Shown one piece after another: positions 1 through 6,174 of a DNA stretch of 6,317 nucleotides; the first letter of the stretch is position 1; each line of letters starts with the position of its first letter. The DNA lies in contig DNNS01000382.1 in assembly GCA_003497555.1 (NCBI GenBank), forward strand, positions 1 through 6,317, read 5' to 3'. The notes under the pieces are model-generated. The model was not told where the DNA came from. It ran no database searches and saw only the letters and a program-made list of their open reading frames with translations. Position numbers and translations under genes: made by a program. This DNA comes from Spirochaetia bacterium. GTDB lineage: Bacteria; Spirochaetota; UBA12135.

Positions 1-444
1 AGCCTGTTGCGCACTATGGTTAACCTGCGCCCAAAACAGGAAAAAGATTTTTTTAAAATCCGCACTCTGCTTTCCGAGATTTTATTTATTATTTCCGGTC
101 TTTCGGAAAATACCGCTCCGGTAAAATACAACAAGAAAATCAGTTATCTGGCTGAGTATATAAATAACAATTATTTTGAAACCCAGAATCTTAAGGATTT
201 GGCTGACCGCCTGCAGATTAAATATTCCACGCTTTCCCGCGAATTCCATAAAGCCATGGGGGTTCCTTTTGTACGTTACATCAGCCGCCTGCGCCTGGAA
301 AAAAGCGCTGAGCTTCTGCGAAAGACCGAAAAATCCATTATCAGTATTTGCTTTGAAACCGGGTTTAATGATGTATCGCATTTTAACCGGGTTTTCCGGC
401 AAAAATACGGAGTAACGCCGGGCCGATATCGGAAAACTACCTGA
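1..444 (+). CDS. AraC/XylS-family transcriptional regulator, C-terminal part (5' end outside window)
   Basis: The frame is open from the first base, so this is the 3' part of a longer gene. A TTG at base 7 could be read as a start, but it has no ribosome-binding site and is more likely an internal leucine. Numbering residues from that TTG, about 41-143 form a complete AraC-type DNA-binding domain. The first helix-turn-helix lies near residues 60-82 (NLKDLADRLQIKYSTLSREF). The second lies near 109-133 and has the family signature, with GFNDVSHFNRVFRQKYGVTPG reading through to the usual YR end. Residues 1-40 look like the end of a linker or sensor domain, and the effector-binding part is not visible. 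Proteins of this family usually activate sugar-use genes in response to a small ligand. It is convergent with the GH31 gene, so a regulatory link to it is only inference. The family call is firm; ligand and targets are unknown. Confidence 0.93.
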   Translation, partial: SLLRTMVNLRPKQEKDFFKIRTLLSEILFIISGLSENTAPVKYNKKISYLAEYINNNYFETQNLKDLADRLQIKYSTLSREFHKAMGVPFVRYISRLRLEKSAELLRKTEKSIISICFETGFNDVSHFNRVFRQKYGVTPGRYRKTT

Positions 445-572
445 ATTATCAATTGTAAGATTTCAGCCGAAAAAGTTATAGTTCAGGCAGAAAGGGCGCT
501 CAGCCAGTCACCGGCCGGAGCAAGCGTGATGTTTTTGTAAATATATCTCATAATATTAAAAATTTAATGTAA

Positions 573-611
573 TTTTGGCACAATAATGGCAAAAAGTCAA
601 TTTTTTTTTTT
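573..611 (+). terminator. weak intrinsic terminator candidate after the AraC gene
   Basis: TTTTGGCA (573-580) can pair with TGGCAAAA (587-594) with one G-G mismatch around a CAATAA loop. Six bases later comes a run of eleven T (601-611). The stem is AT-rich and the T-run is not immediately adjacent, so this would be a weak terminator for the + strand. It sits about 130 bases after the regulator's stop and just before the convergent GH31 gene ends. The same bases also resemble a sigma-54 -24/-12 element (see findings), and the two readings compete. Elsewhere in the 445-650 gap I see only a poor hairpin at 498-521 (GCTC/GAGC arms) and no gene. Confidence 0.3.
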
Positions 612-650
612 ACCTCATCCAGGAATGAATGATGATTACCGATCAAAAAT

Positions 651-2870
651 TCAGGTGATGACAATTACTGCGCTGTTCAGCTGGAATGGCGCAATACTGA
701 GTTCACTTCGTTTTTCATCCCATTGCCATTTCGGAGTGTCCGCTTTCTTTCCGTTTATGATCAGATCGGAAGGCCTCGAGTCAAGGGCAACGGTAAAGCT
801 CCATTTGCATTCGGCAGGCATACCGTCATATTTTCCAGAGCGTATACCCAGTTCTATTATTGCTCCTGTCCCCTTGCGCGATACTCGTATTTCTCTTGTT
901 GCGAATTCTCCCTGCTGATGTTTGAAAGATATACCGTCATCTTCATAAAAAAGCATCGAGCTTTCCTTTTCAGACGGAAACACATATACTTCCATTTCAT
1001 CAAGCGGTTTCTGCTTGCGGTACTGCATAAGAGGGCCGAAAGTAATAATCCCTCCTTCGCGGACATACAAGGCGCCGCCTTTATCGGAAGGCCATGAGAC
1101 GGAAAGTTCTTTTCCGCCTTTTACGATTTCGCCCGTCCAGAAGTCCTTCCATTTTCCCTCCGGAAAATATATTTCATTTTTATAAATACCCACCATCAGG
1201 TCGCGTCCGAGGAAATACTGATGAAGATTTTCCCGGCAGGCTTTATCCTCCGGAAATTCAAAAGTTAAAGGCGCCATTAGCGGATATCCGGTAAGCGTGG
1301 ATTGATAAGCCCATGAATAAAGATAAGGTATCAGGCGCGCCCTGAAAGAACTGTAAAACTTGTGCATCAGGCATAACTCATCCCCCTGCAGCCAGGGCAT
1401 ACGGAAATAATTCCAGCTGTTAATCTGACTCCAGGGCTGGAGATAACCGAAATGAATGCCTTCTTTCTGAATGACTTCCATGTCATTGGTAGCCCAACTA
1501 TGACCGACAATCGAGGTATTCAGCATTGCTCCGAGAGTATCAAGGCGTCCGCCCGTATCACCTGTCCATGTGCCGCACCATGCCTGAAAGCCTGCCCATC
1601 CGCAAGGAGTGAAAACTACCGGCCGCTTTTCGATATGGGAAACAAAACCCTCGTACATTTGGCGGGAATAAAGCAAAGGATAAAGGTTGTGCATTTCCAT
1701 ATCCGTCATGCCGTTGCCCCATAATTTATCGGGGTGCGCGCATACCTGAAACGCTCCGTCCTGTTTAAAAAAATCAGCGCCCTGCCCAATGAATTTCTTG
1801 AGATGTTCAAACCATGCTTCATCCTTTTTTGTTATACTATCAGAATACCTCGGCTTGATAAAATGCTCATCGAGCTCGGCTTGCTTGTGAAATTCGGCTA
1901 AAGTTTTATTTTCGGTTGTCTGTTCACGTCCCAGGCGGCGCTCCTCTTCATAAGAAAGATCGTATTCATTGCAAAGCCATAGCTCAATTTTAAATCCCAT
2001 CCGTTTAATGGAATTTAAAAAGTTATGAGGCCCGTTAAAACAATAGCTTGGTATGGGAAAACGCCCAGTGTTCCATTTTTTATCAACAGAGAGATCATAA
2101 TTTGTCTCCATCCAGCCGGGTTCAAGGCCGAGAATATCGCAGGGAATTTCTTCTTTTCTGAGATTAAACGCGTCATTTACAGCTTCGTAATCATTTGCCT
2201 GTGTTCTGCAGATATACCACAGGCCGAAAGCCCATTCCGGAGGAAGTTTCGGTTTGCCTGTTATATCCGTATAAACATCAAGAATTTCTCTGAAAGAAGG
2301 ACCGTAAATGATATAGTAGTCAATTTCCCCCCGAAAATCCTGCCATGAAAATTCGGAGGATTTGCTTTTACACATGTCGAAAATAATATGATGTGTGGTG
2401 TTAACAAATATCCCGTAACCGTTAGTTGACATGAAGAAAGGAATGGGTATATATGACTTCACATTGCGCACATACAAATCAGCAATAGTACCGCGATGAT
2501 AAAGACGCGTGCGGGACTGGTCGCCGAAACCCACCCAGTCTTCGCCATCATGAGCTTTGAAACTTACAGAGGCTGACTTTTTTTTCAATTCTATCCCCGT
2601 CTGAGCAAGAATTGTTTTTCCAGATTTCTTATCGTAAAGATTTAAACTGCCGTTATTGTTCCACAATATTTTCAAATTTGAATTTTGTATTTCGAAGCCG
2701 TCAGCAAGTTCTTTTTTTTCCTGCTTTACGGTATTTTCATCATACTTTTTTATAAACCCGTAACGGTCAAGGCCGCTTTCTGAAAAGTCCCCGTTTATCG
2801 CGATGCGCACCCTCGCGAGATTATGTTTCAGAAACGAAACCTTATACGCATCATAACTGTTGCTTTTCAT
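651..2870 (-). CDS. Glycoside hydrolase family 31 protein (alpha-glycosidase type, substrate unknown)
   Basis: This is a complete 739-residue enzyme with no signal peptide, so it is probably cytoplasmic. The domain order is that of GH31. An N-terminal beta-sandwich (about 1-208) contains GFGDQSRTRLYHRG at 114-127. A TIM barrel starts at PPEWAFGLW (210-218). C-terminal beta domains follow, including FYEDDGISF (641-649). The nucleophile should be D371 in FFKQDGAF and the general acid/base D438 in WTGD. Their spacing of 67 residues nearly equals the 66 I recall for E. coli YicI (D416/D482). D463 matches the conserved Asp of the usual hDigGf motif. FRARLIPYLYSW (509-520) is the usual lRy.llPYlY segment. 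Several -1 subsite residues are changed (see findings), so neither alpha-glucosidase nor alpha-xylosidase can be assigned; known GH31 activities also include galactose, GalNAc and sulfoquinovose substrates. The ATG start is supported by AAGAGG four bases upstream. It lies 823 bases downstream of the DUF2341 gene on the same strand, not in an evident operon. The family call is firm; specificity is open. Confidence 0.93.
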   Translation of the reverse strand: MKSNSYDAYKVSFLKHNLARVRIAINGDFSESGLDRYGFIKKYDENTVKQEKKELADGFEIQNSNLKILWNNNGSLNLYDKKSGKTILAQTGIELKKKSASVSFKAHDGEDWVGFGDQSRTRLYHRGTIADLYVRNVKSYIPIPFFMSTNGYGIFVNTTHHIIFDMCKSKSSEFSWQDFRGEIDYYIIYGPSFREILDVYTDITGKPKLPPEWAFGLWYICRTQANDYEAVNDAFNLRKEEIPCDILGLEPGWMETNYDLSVDKKWNTGRFPIPSYCFNGPHNFLNSIKRMGFKIELWLCNEYDLSYEEERRLGREQTTENKTLAEFHKQAELDEHFIKPRYSDSITKKDEAWFEHLKKFIGQGADFFKQDGAFQVCAHPDKLWGNGMTDMEMHNLYPLLYSRQMYEGFVSHIEKRPVVFTPCGWAGFQAWCGTWTGDTGGRLDTLGAMLNTSIVGHSWATNDMEVIQKEGIHFGYLQPWSQINSWNYFRMPWLQGDELCLMHKFYSSFRARLIPYLYSWAYQSTLTGYPLMAPLTFEFPEDKACRENLHQYFLGRDLMVGIYKNEIYFPEGKWKDFWTGEIVKGGKELSVSWPSDKGGALYVREGGIITFGPLMQYRKQKPLDEMEVYVFPSEKESSMLFYEDDGISFKHQQGEFATREIRVSRKGTGAIIELGIRSGKYDGMPAECKWSFTVALDSRPSDLIINGKKADTPKWQWDEKRSELSIAPFQLNSAVIVIT

Positions 2871-2912
2871 ATATCCTCTTGTAATTATTTACGTGTAATA
2901 GTAATGCCGATT

Positions 2913-2942
2913 AGTATATCCTGTTACAGGTACCATTACCAA
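2913..2942 (-). promoter_or_regulatory. candidate promoter of the GH31 gene with an internal palindrome
   Basis: On the minus strand TATACT (2918-2913) is a good -10 match. With an 18-base spacer, TTGGTA (2942-2937) gives a moderate 4/6 match to -35. Transcription would start near 2906, leaving a leader of about 35 bases before the GH31 ATG. The spacer contains CCTGTTACAGG (2920-2930), a perfect 5+1+5 palindrome just upstream of the -10 box, where a repressor could block polymerase. The -35 is weak, so a bound activator would also make sense. This is read from sequence only. Confidence 0.42.
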
Positions 2943-3338
2943 TTTTGGGAGTTGAATGTAAATTACTATCTGCATTTCAATATAACAGGCTTTTCATTTA
3001 TTTTTAAAACTAACGTATTAATCTTATCATCATTTTAGCCAGAAAAAAAAGATCACATTTACACAGCGGTGAAAGTTTTTGCTATACCCGGTATCTTTTT
3101 CTAAAAAGAAATTTATACACAGACAGTTTACATCGCTCTATTTTATTTTTTTTCCCAAAAGCTAAAAAAAATTGATAAGCCGTCATTTATCTATTAAAAT
3201 ATTTTCATTGAAAAATATAGGGATGATCATTCATTTGTTCTGCGCTGAAATTTATAGCTCGAATTAGCATTTAAAGCGTTGGCCTCAGAGAATAACGTTA
3301 AATTTTTTTTACTCTGACAAAGACAAAAAATAAAATCA

Positions 3339-3401
3339 GACACGGATTTCACGGATTAACACAGATTAAAAAAATCCGTGAAAATCAGTGTAATCCGTGT
3401 C
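3339..3401. repeat. palindromic repeat of CACGGATT-type units
   Basis: Two 29-base arms (3339-3367 and 3373-3401) are inverted copies with 24 of 29 positions matching, separated by five A. Each arm is itself about three ~10-base units, starting CACGGATTT, CACGGATTAA and CACAGATTAA in the left arm. RNA or single-stranded DNA from either strand would fold into a long hairpin. From general knowledge, CACGGATT-unit palindromes recur between genes in many unrelated environmental bacteria. I treat this as a dispersed intergenic repeat of unknown function rather than a CRISPR or terminator, since no T-run follows on either strand. Confidence 0.8.
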
Positions 3402-3483
3402 AATACTTTGCTTTGTATAGGTAAGGGTTTTTACGGGAGTGAGAACATTGTTTAAGATTACTCAAAGAAAAGGAAAATATTTC

Positions 3484-3536
3484 AACCACGAAAGACACGA
3501 AAAGCACAAAAGAATGTTTTCGTGCTTTTCGTGGTT
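3484..3536. repeat. palindromic repeat of CACGAAAAG-type units
   Basis: The outer arms 3484-3503 and 3517-3536 (AACCACGAAA... inverted) match at 18 of 20 positions. A second register pairs CACGAAAAGCACAAAA (3496-3511) with 3518-3533 at 15 of 16 positions around a six-base loop. The two registers exist because the arms are built from ~10-base units starting CACGAAA. The design matches the repeat at 3339-3401, but the unit differs. It ends 35 bases before the start codon of the 45-residue gene. In a transcript of that gene it would form a strong leader hairpin; for the gene arriving from the right it could weaken read-through. Function is unknown. Confidence 0.8.
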
Positions 3537-3571
3537 AGGCTTTTAAATTAAATTTTTGAAGGAGAACCTTA

Positions 3572-3709
3572 ATGAAAAAAATCATCATCCTTTCTCTCGT
3601 TATCCTGTCCGCAGCTTTGTTTGCTTCCGTGCTGTTTTTCTCCAAAGCCGAAAGAGAGCGTATTATCAGGCGGGACAATCCGCCAGACCTTTATTATTTT
3701 AGCAGGTAA
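3572..3709 (+). CDS. small single-pass membrane protein, 45 residues, hypothetical
   Basis: An ATG at 3572 follows GAAGGAG (3558-3564) with seven bases between, the clearest ribosome-binding site in the window. The product starts MKKIIILSLVILSAALFASV, a basic N-terminus followed by one hydrophobic segment (about residues 4-23). A short basic stretch follows (KAERERIIRR, 25-34), then the tail DNPPDLYYFSR. There is no lipobox and no good signal peptidase I site, so I read it as an inner-membrane miniprotein rather than a secreted one. The stop overlaps the end of the convergent DUF2341 gene by 16 bases. I do not recognise a family. It could instead be the 5' remnant of a longer exported-protein gene cut off where it meets the neighbour. 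No clear promoter is visible, although the palindromic repeat lies just upstream. The translation signals make a real start likely; whether the protein is functional is open. Confidence 0.6.
   Translation: MKKIIILSLVILSAALFASVLFFSKAERERIIRRDNPPDLYYFSR
3669..3684. other. short GC inverted repeat at the convergent gene ends
   Basis: GGCGG (3669-3673) and CCGCC (3680-3684) form a five-base-pair stem around GACAAT. It lies ten bases beyond the stop of the minus-strand DUF2341 gene and inside the last part of the 45-residue gene. On the plus strand it is followed by T-rich AGACCTTTATTATTTT. On the minus strand no T-run follows. It may be a weak terminator or chance. Confidence 0.25.
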
Positions 3710-6117
3710 ATATTGGCCCGGTGCGCATTCCTGATTTTACCGCCTTTGGTAATTACTGCTATATACAATCCGGAATCGCTTATTTTACCGCAGTCATTAA
3801 TACCGTCCCAGGAAACAAGAGTAACTGCTCCGGGGAAACAGCGCTCATGCACCTTTTTGCCGTCCATGCGGAAAATCTGAAATAAAACATCTTCATAGGC
3901 AGTGTTGGGAAAAAAGATCATAACCTTGCTCATGGCGCTGTACACGGACCCGGGAGTAAAAACCCGGTTTTTTACAATTACCTTGCCTGTATAATCGTTT
4001 TTATTGATAATAACACTTACTCCGAATTTACCGGGATCAGAAAGATCTGCTGCCAGCAGTTTATAGGAAAAATTGGGCAGTACATTCTGATCGTAAGAGC
4101 GCGAATATAACGGCACCCAGGCGCCTGTTTCACTGTAAGATGCAATGGTCAGCAGATTTTCAGAACCGACAAATAATTCAGCATATTTACCGTCTTCAGG
4201 AAACATTCTGATCTTACTGTTTACAAAAGGCACACGCAGGATAAACCGGGCATTACTGTTAAAATGCACCTGCGGAACTGTTTCTATACGCACCTGATTA
4301 TATGCTGAAACATATTCGGGCTGAAAATTATAGAGCAGATTGGAATATATATGCATACTGACAATTATGTCCTGGGAAAACGCACCGGCAGGAATGGCAA
4401 GCTCAGCTACAAGATTTGCCAGTGTTCCGCCTTTTACTCCGATAGTTTTTTGAACAAGTTCCGGCTGCAGGGGCAGGCATGTAATATTGCTCGAAACAGT
4501 CATGCCGGAAGCATATTCGGCGCCGATTTGATATGTATAAACCGTATTATAGAGCAGATACCTGTCAAGGTATTCCATTTCCGCTGAAACCGGAGAAATA
4601 GAGGAGAGCTGAAGATTGTCGCGGTAAATAACAACCCGGTTTATATTGGCAGAGGGAAGATTAAAAGTAAATTTTATGCCTTCATTCTGATAAAAGGTTT
4701 GAATATTGGAAACTGCAGGCATGGCATACGGCGACGGTGTTATATAAATCAGATTAGTGCAGGTTTTACCGGAATCAGCATAAGCAACAGCAGATAAAAG
4801 CACAATTGCCCCTGAACTGTAAGTATGATTAATTGTCTGCACAACAGAAGAACCGCTTACTGCGGTATTTTCAACAGCCGTACTGTCTCCATAATCAATC
4901 CTTATATTGGTGACAATACCTGGTGCCACCGATGCAGCAATATTAAAAGAAGCTCTTTGCCCGGGTATTGCCGGAGGAGAAGCAAGGGCGTTTATTGAAA
5001 TTTCCGGTAAACCATATTCATCTTTTGCTCCCAGCAAGCGGAATTCGGCGGGATTGACATAATTACTGTACTCTGCGGCAATCCAGTTGGAGGAGCGGAT
5101 GTTGGTAGATATTCTGGATTCATCGAGATATCCCATCCAGCCGTCATTACCAGATGCAGATATCTGAATTATGGAAGTTTTTGAAGTATTAGTACAACTT
5201 TGGGATTTTACCATGCTGCTATTGGCATAAACATAGTATTGATTTTCATCCTGGTTATAAACAGCAGTATGATTGAACCAGGAATATTCAGTACCTTCCG
5301 GAATATTATAACTACTGCCCCTGTTTGTGCCATTACCATCTAATAAATAAAAATAATATTTCCGTATGTTGGTATCCTGATATTTTTTAAAGTAAAAATA
5401 ATTAGAATATAACGAATACCTGCTGGTAGCATTTGGCTCTGTTACTTCACTTTTCTGCCAAATAGACATGGTAAAAGATTTATTAAGAGGTAAATGTAAA
5501 TTAACCAAGTCTATATAGTCATTGGTGCCGTCAAAATACGCTCCCTTGCCTATTACTCCGGCTGCACCGAGAGTACTGGTTCCGCTGGTAAAATTCCATG
5601 TCCCGTTATACCCATTGGAAGAAGAATCAAGCAGCGGACTTACTGCTTCATTAAAGTGATGAACCATCCAGTAGCCTTCGGTCCAGACATTGGATGCATT
5701 CCATACAGTGCAGGGCTTGGTTTTGTCAAAATACATATAAAGCATATTGGAAGCCTGTACGCTTGCTGAAAAAAAAGGCATTTTAACCCAGGCAATCAGA
5801 GTGCCGGCAGAATAAGATTCTATTTCATGAGCTAATTTATTGGTATTTACTCCCAGGGTAAAAACTATATCATAACCGTTATTAGAAGCATAACTTGACA
5901 AATCGCTGTCATTGCTTATTACCACCAGCAGGGGAAAATTAGTCAGGTCTCCGGCCGGAGACAGGTTATTGGTAATAATTTTGCGGTAATTCCAGTTAGA
6001 GTACCACTGGGCAGAGAGAAAATTTAAACAGAAAACAATTACTGTAAAGAATAATATAAAAACCTTTTTTATATGATAGTAGGTAAAAATAAAATTAACG
6101 GCGTGTTTATTTTTCAT
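3694..6117 (-). CDS. large exported multidomain protein (DUF2341, LamG-like, PKD-like, FlgD-like C-terminal Ig domain)
   Basis: The protein has 807 residues from the ATG at 6117. The frame extends to a TTG at 6174, but the stretch between contains the promoter, and GGGTG precedes the ATG by five bases, so I use 6117. Residues 1-36 are a signal peptide: a basic start, a hydrophobic run of about 19-34, and likely cleavage after LSA before QWYSNW. Residues 38-135 match DUF2341 (WNYRKIITN, FPLLVVIS, AWVKMP, MLYMYFDKT). Residues 145-362 resemble a LamG/concanavalin-like sandwich (VIGKGAYFDGTNDYIDL, YLDESRISTNIRSSNWIAAE). Then come a PKD-like segment (about 385-458) and a fibronectin-III-like segment (465-548). 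Next is a region opening GGTLANLVAELAIPAGAF that resembles ZU5-like domains. The C-terminal domain (712-804) is FlgD/sorting-like, with SWDGINDCGKISDSGLYIAVI. There is no LPXTG or C-terminal membrane anchor. A cell-surface or secreted carbohydrate-binding or adhesive role is inferred; no catalytic motif is seen. Confidence 0.9.
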   Translation of the reverse strand: MKNKHAVNFIFTYYHIKKVFILFFTVIVFCLNFLSAQWYSNWNYRKIITNNLSPAGDLTNFPLLVVISNDSDLSSYASNNGYDIVFTLGVNTNKLAHEIESYSAGTLIAWVKMPFFSASVQASNMLYMYFDKTKPCTVWNASNVWTEGYWMVHHFNEAVSPLLDSSSNGYNGTWNFTSGTSTLGAAGVIGKGAYFDGTNDYIDLVNLHLPLNKSFTMSIWQKSEVTEPNATSRYSLYSNYFYFKKYQDTNIRKYYFYLLDGNGTNRGSSYNIPEGTEYSWFNHTAVYNQDENQYYVYANSSMVKSQSCTNTSKTSIIQISASGNDGWMGYLDESRISTNIRSSNWIAAEYSNYVNPAEFRLLGAKDEYGLPEISINALASPPAIPGQRASFNIAASVAPGIVTNIRIDYGDSTAVENTAVSGSSVVQTINHTYSSGAIVLLSAVAYADSGKTCTNLIYITPSPYAMPAVSNIQTFYQNEGIKFTFNLPSANINRVVIYRDNLQLSSISPVSAEMEYLDRYLLYNTVYTYQIGAEYASGMTVSSNITCLPLQPELVQKTIGVKGGTLANLVAELAIPAGAFSQDIIVSMHIYSNLLYNFQPEYVSAYNQVRIETVPQVHFNSNARFILRVPFVNSKIRMFPEDGKYAELFVGSENLLTIASYSETGAWVPLYSRSYDQNVLPNFSYKLLAADLSDPGKFGVSVIINKNDYTGKVIVKNRVFTPGSVYSAMSKVMIFFPNTAYEDVLFQIFRMDGKKVHERCFPGAVTLVSWDGINDCGKISDSGLYIAVITKGGKIRNAHRANIYLLK

Positions 6118-6133
6118 CGTATCACCCGTAAAT

Positions 6134-6162
6134 ATTATAATCGATTTAAAATGATTAGTCAA
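6134..6162 (-). promoter_or_regulatory. strong sigma-70-type promoter of the DUF2341 gene
   Basis: On the minus strand TTGACT (6162-6157, 5/6 match) is followed, after exactly 17 bases, by a perfect TATAAT (6139-6134). Transcription would start near 6127, only about ten bases before the ATG at 6117. The transcript would then begin almost at the ribosome-binding sequence GGGTG. This also rules out the upstream TTG at 6174 as the main start. A second TTGACT lies directly upstream (6174-6169), but no -10 box sits at the right distance from it. Confidence 0.82.
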
Positions 6163-6174
6163 CATGATAGTCAA

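Larger units (their letters stand above)
2871..3571. other. AT-rich spacer without a recognised gene
   Basis: About 700 bases separate the GH31 start from the miniprotein start. Frames on both strands give only short peptides without ribosome-binding sites. One example is a 45-codon frame from an ATG at 2904 (+), which lacks a Shine-Dalgarno sequence and has no recognisable features. The spacer holds the GH31 promoter candidate (2913-2942) and a small palindrome ATACC-C-GGTAT (3084-3094) followed by CTTTTT. It also holds the two larger palindromic repeats at 3339-3401 and 3484-3536. Between about 3095 and 3335 I see only AT-rich sequence with homopolymer runs. A small RNA cannot be excluded by eye. 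Confidence 0.6.

Noticed and set aside
82..402. Minus-strand frame of 106 codons
   Set aside because: It is a shadow of the AraC gene, whose helix-turn-helix motifs are clear on the plus strand.
498..521. Hairpin GCTC...GAGC as terminator of the AraC gene
   Set aside because: The stem is interrupted with unequal internal loops, and the nearest T-run (five T) is ten bases away.
586..918. Plus-strand frame of 110 codons starting at an ATG
   Set aside because: It lies almost wholly antisense to the well-supported GH31 gene, has no ribosome-binding site and encodes nothing recognisable. The same holds for the other plus-strand frames between 723 and 2348.
2823..3038. Plus-strand frame over the GH31 start (71 codons, internal ATG at 2904)
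   Set aside because: No Shine-Dalgarno precedes either possible start, the composition is that of AT-rich spacer, and it overlaps the GH31 promoter candidate.
3339..3536. CRISPR-like reading of the repeated CAC units
   Set aside because: The units are only about 10 bases, arranged as inverted arms with no regular unique spacers, and no cas gene is near.
4351..4587. Plus-strand frame of 78 codons inside the DUF2341 gene
   Set aside because: It has no ribosome-binding site or recognisable motif, and it is fully antisense to a gene with clear domain structure.
6118..6174. Longer start of the DUF2341 protein at a TTG (6174)
   Set aside because: The stretch contains the -35 and -10 boxes and would put 19 extra residues before the signal peptide. 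The ATG at 6117 has its own ribosome-binding sequence.
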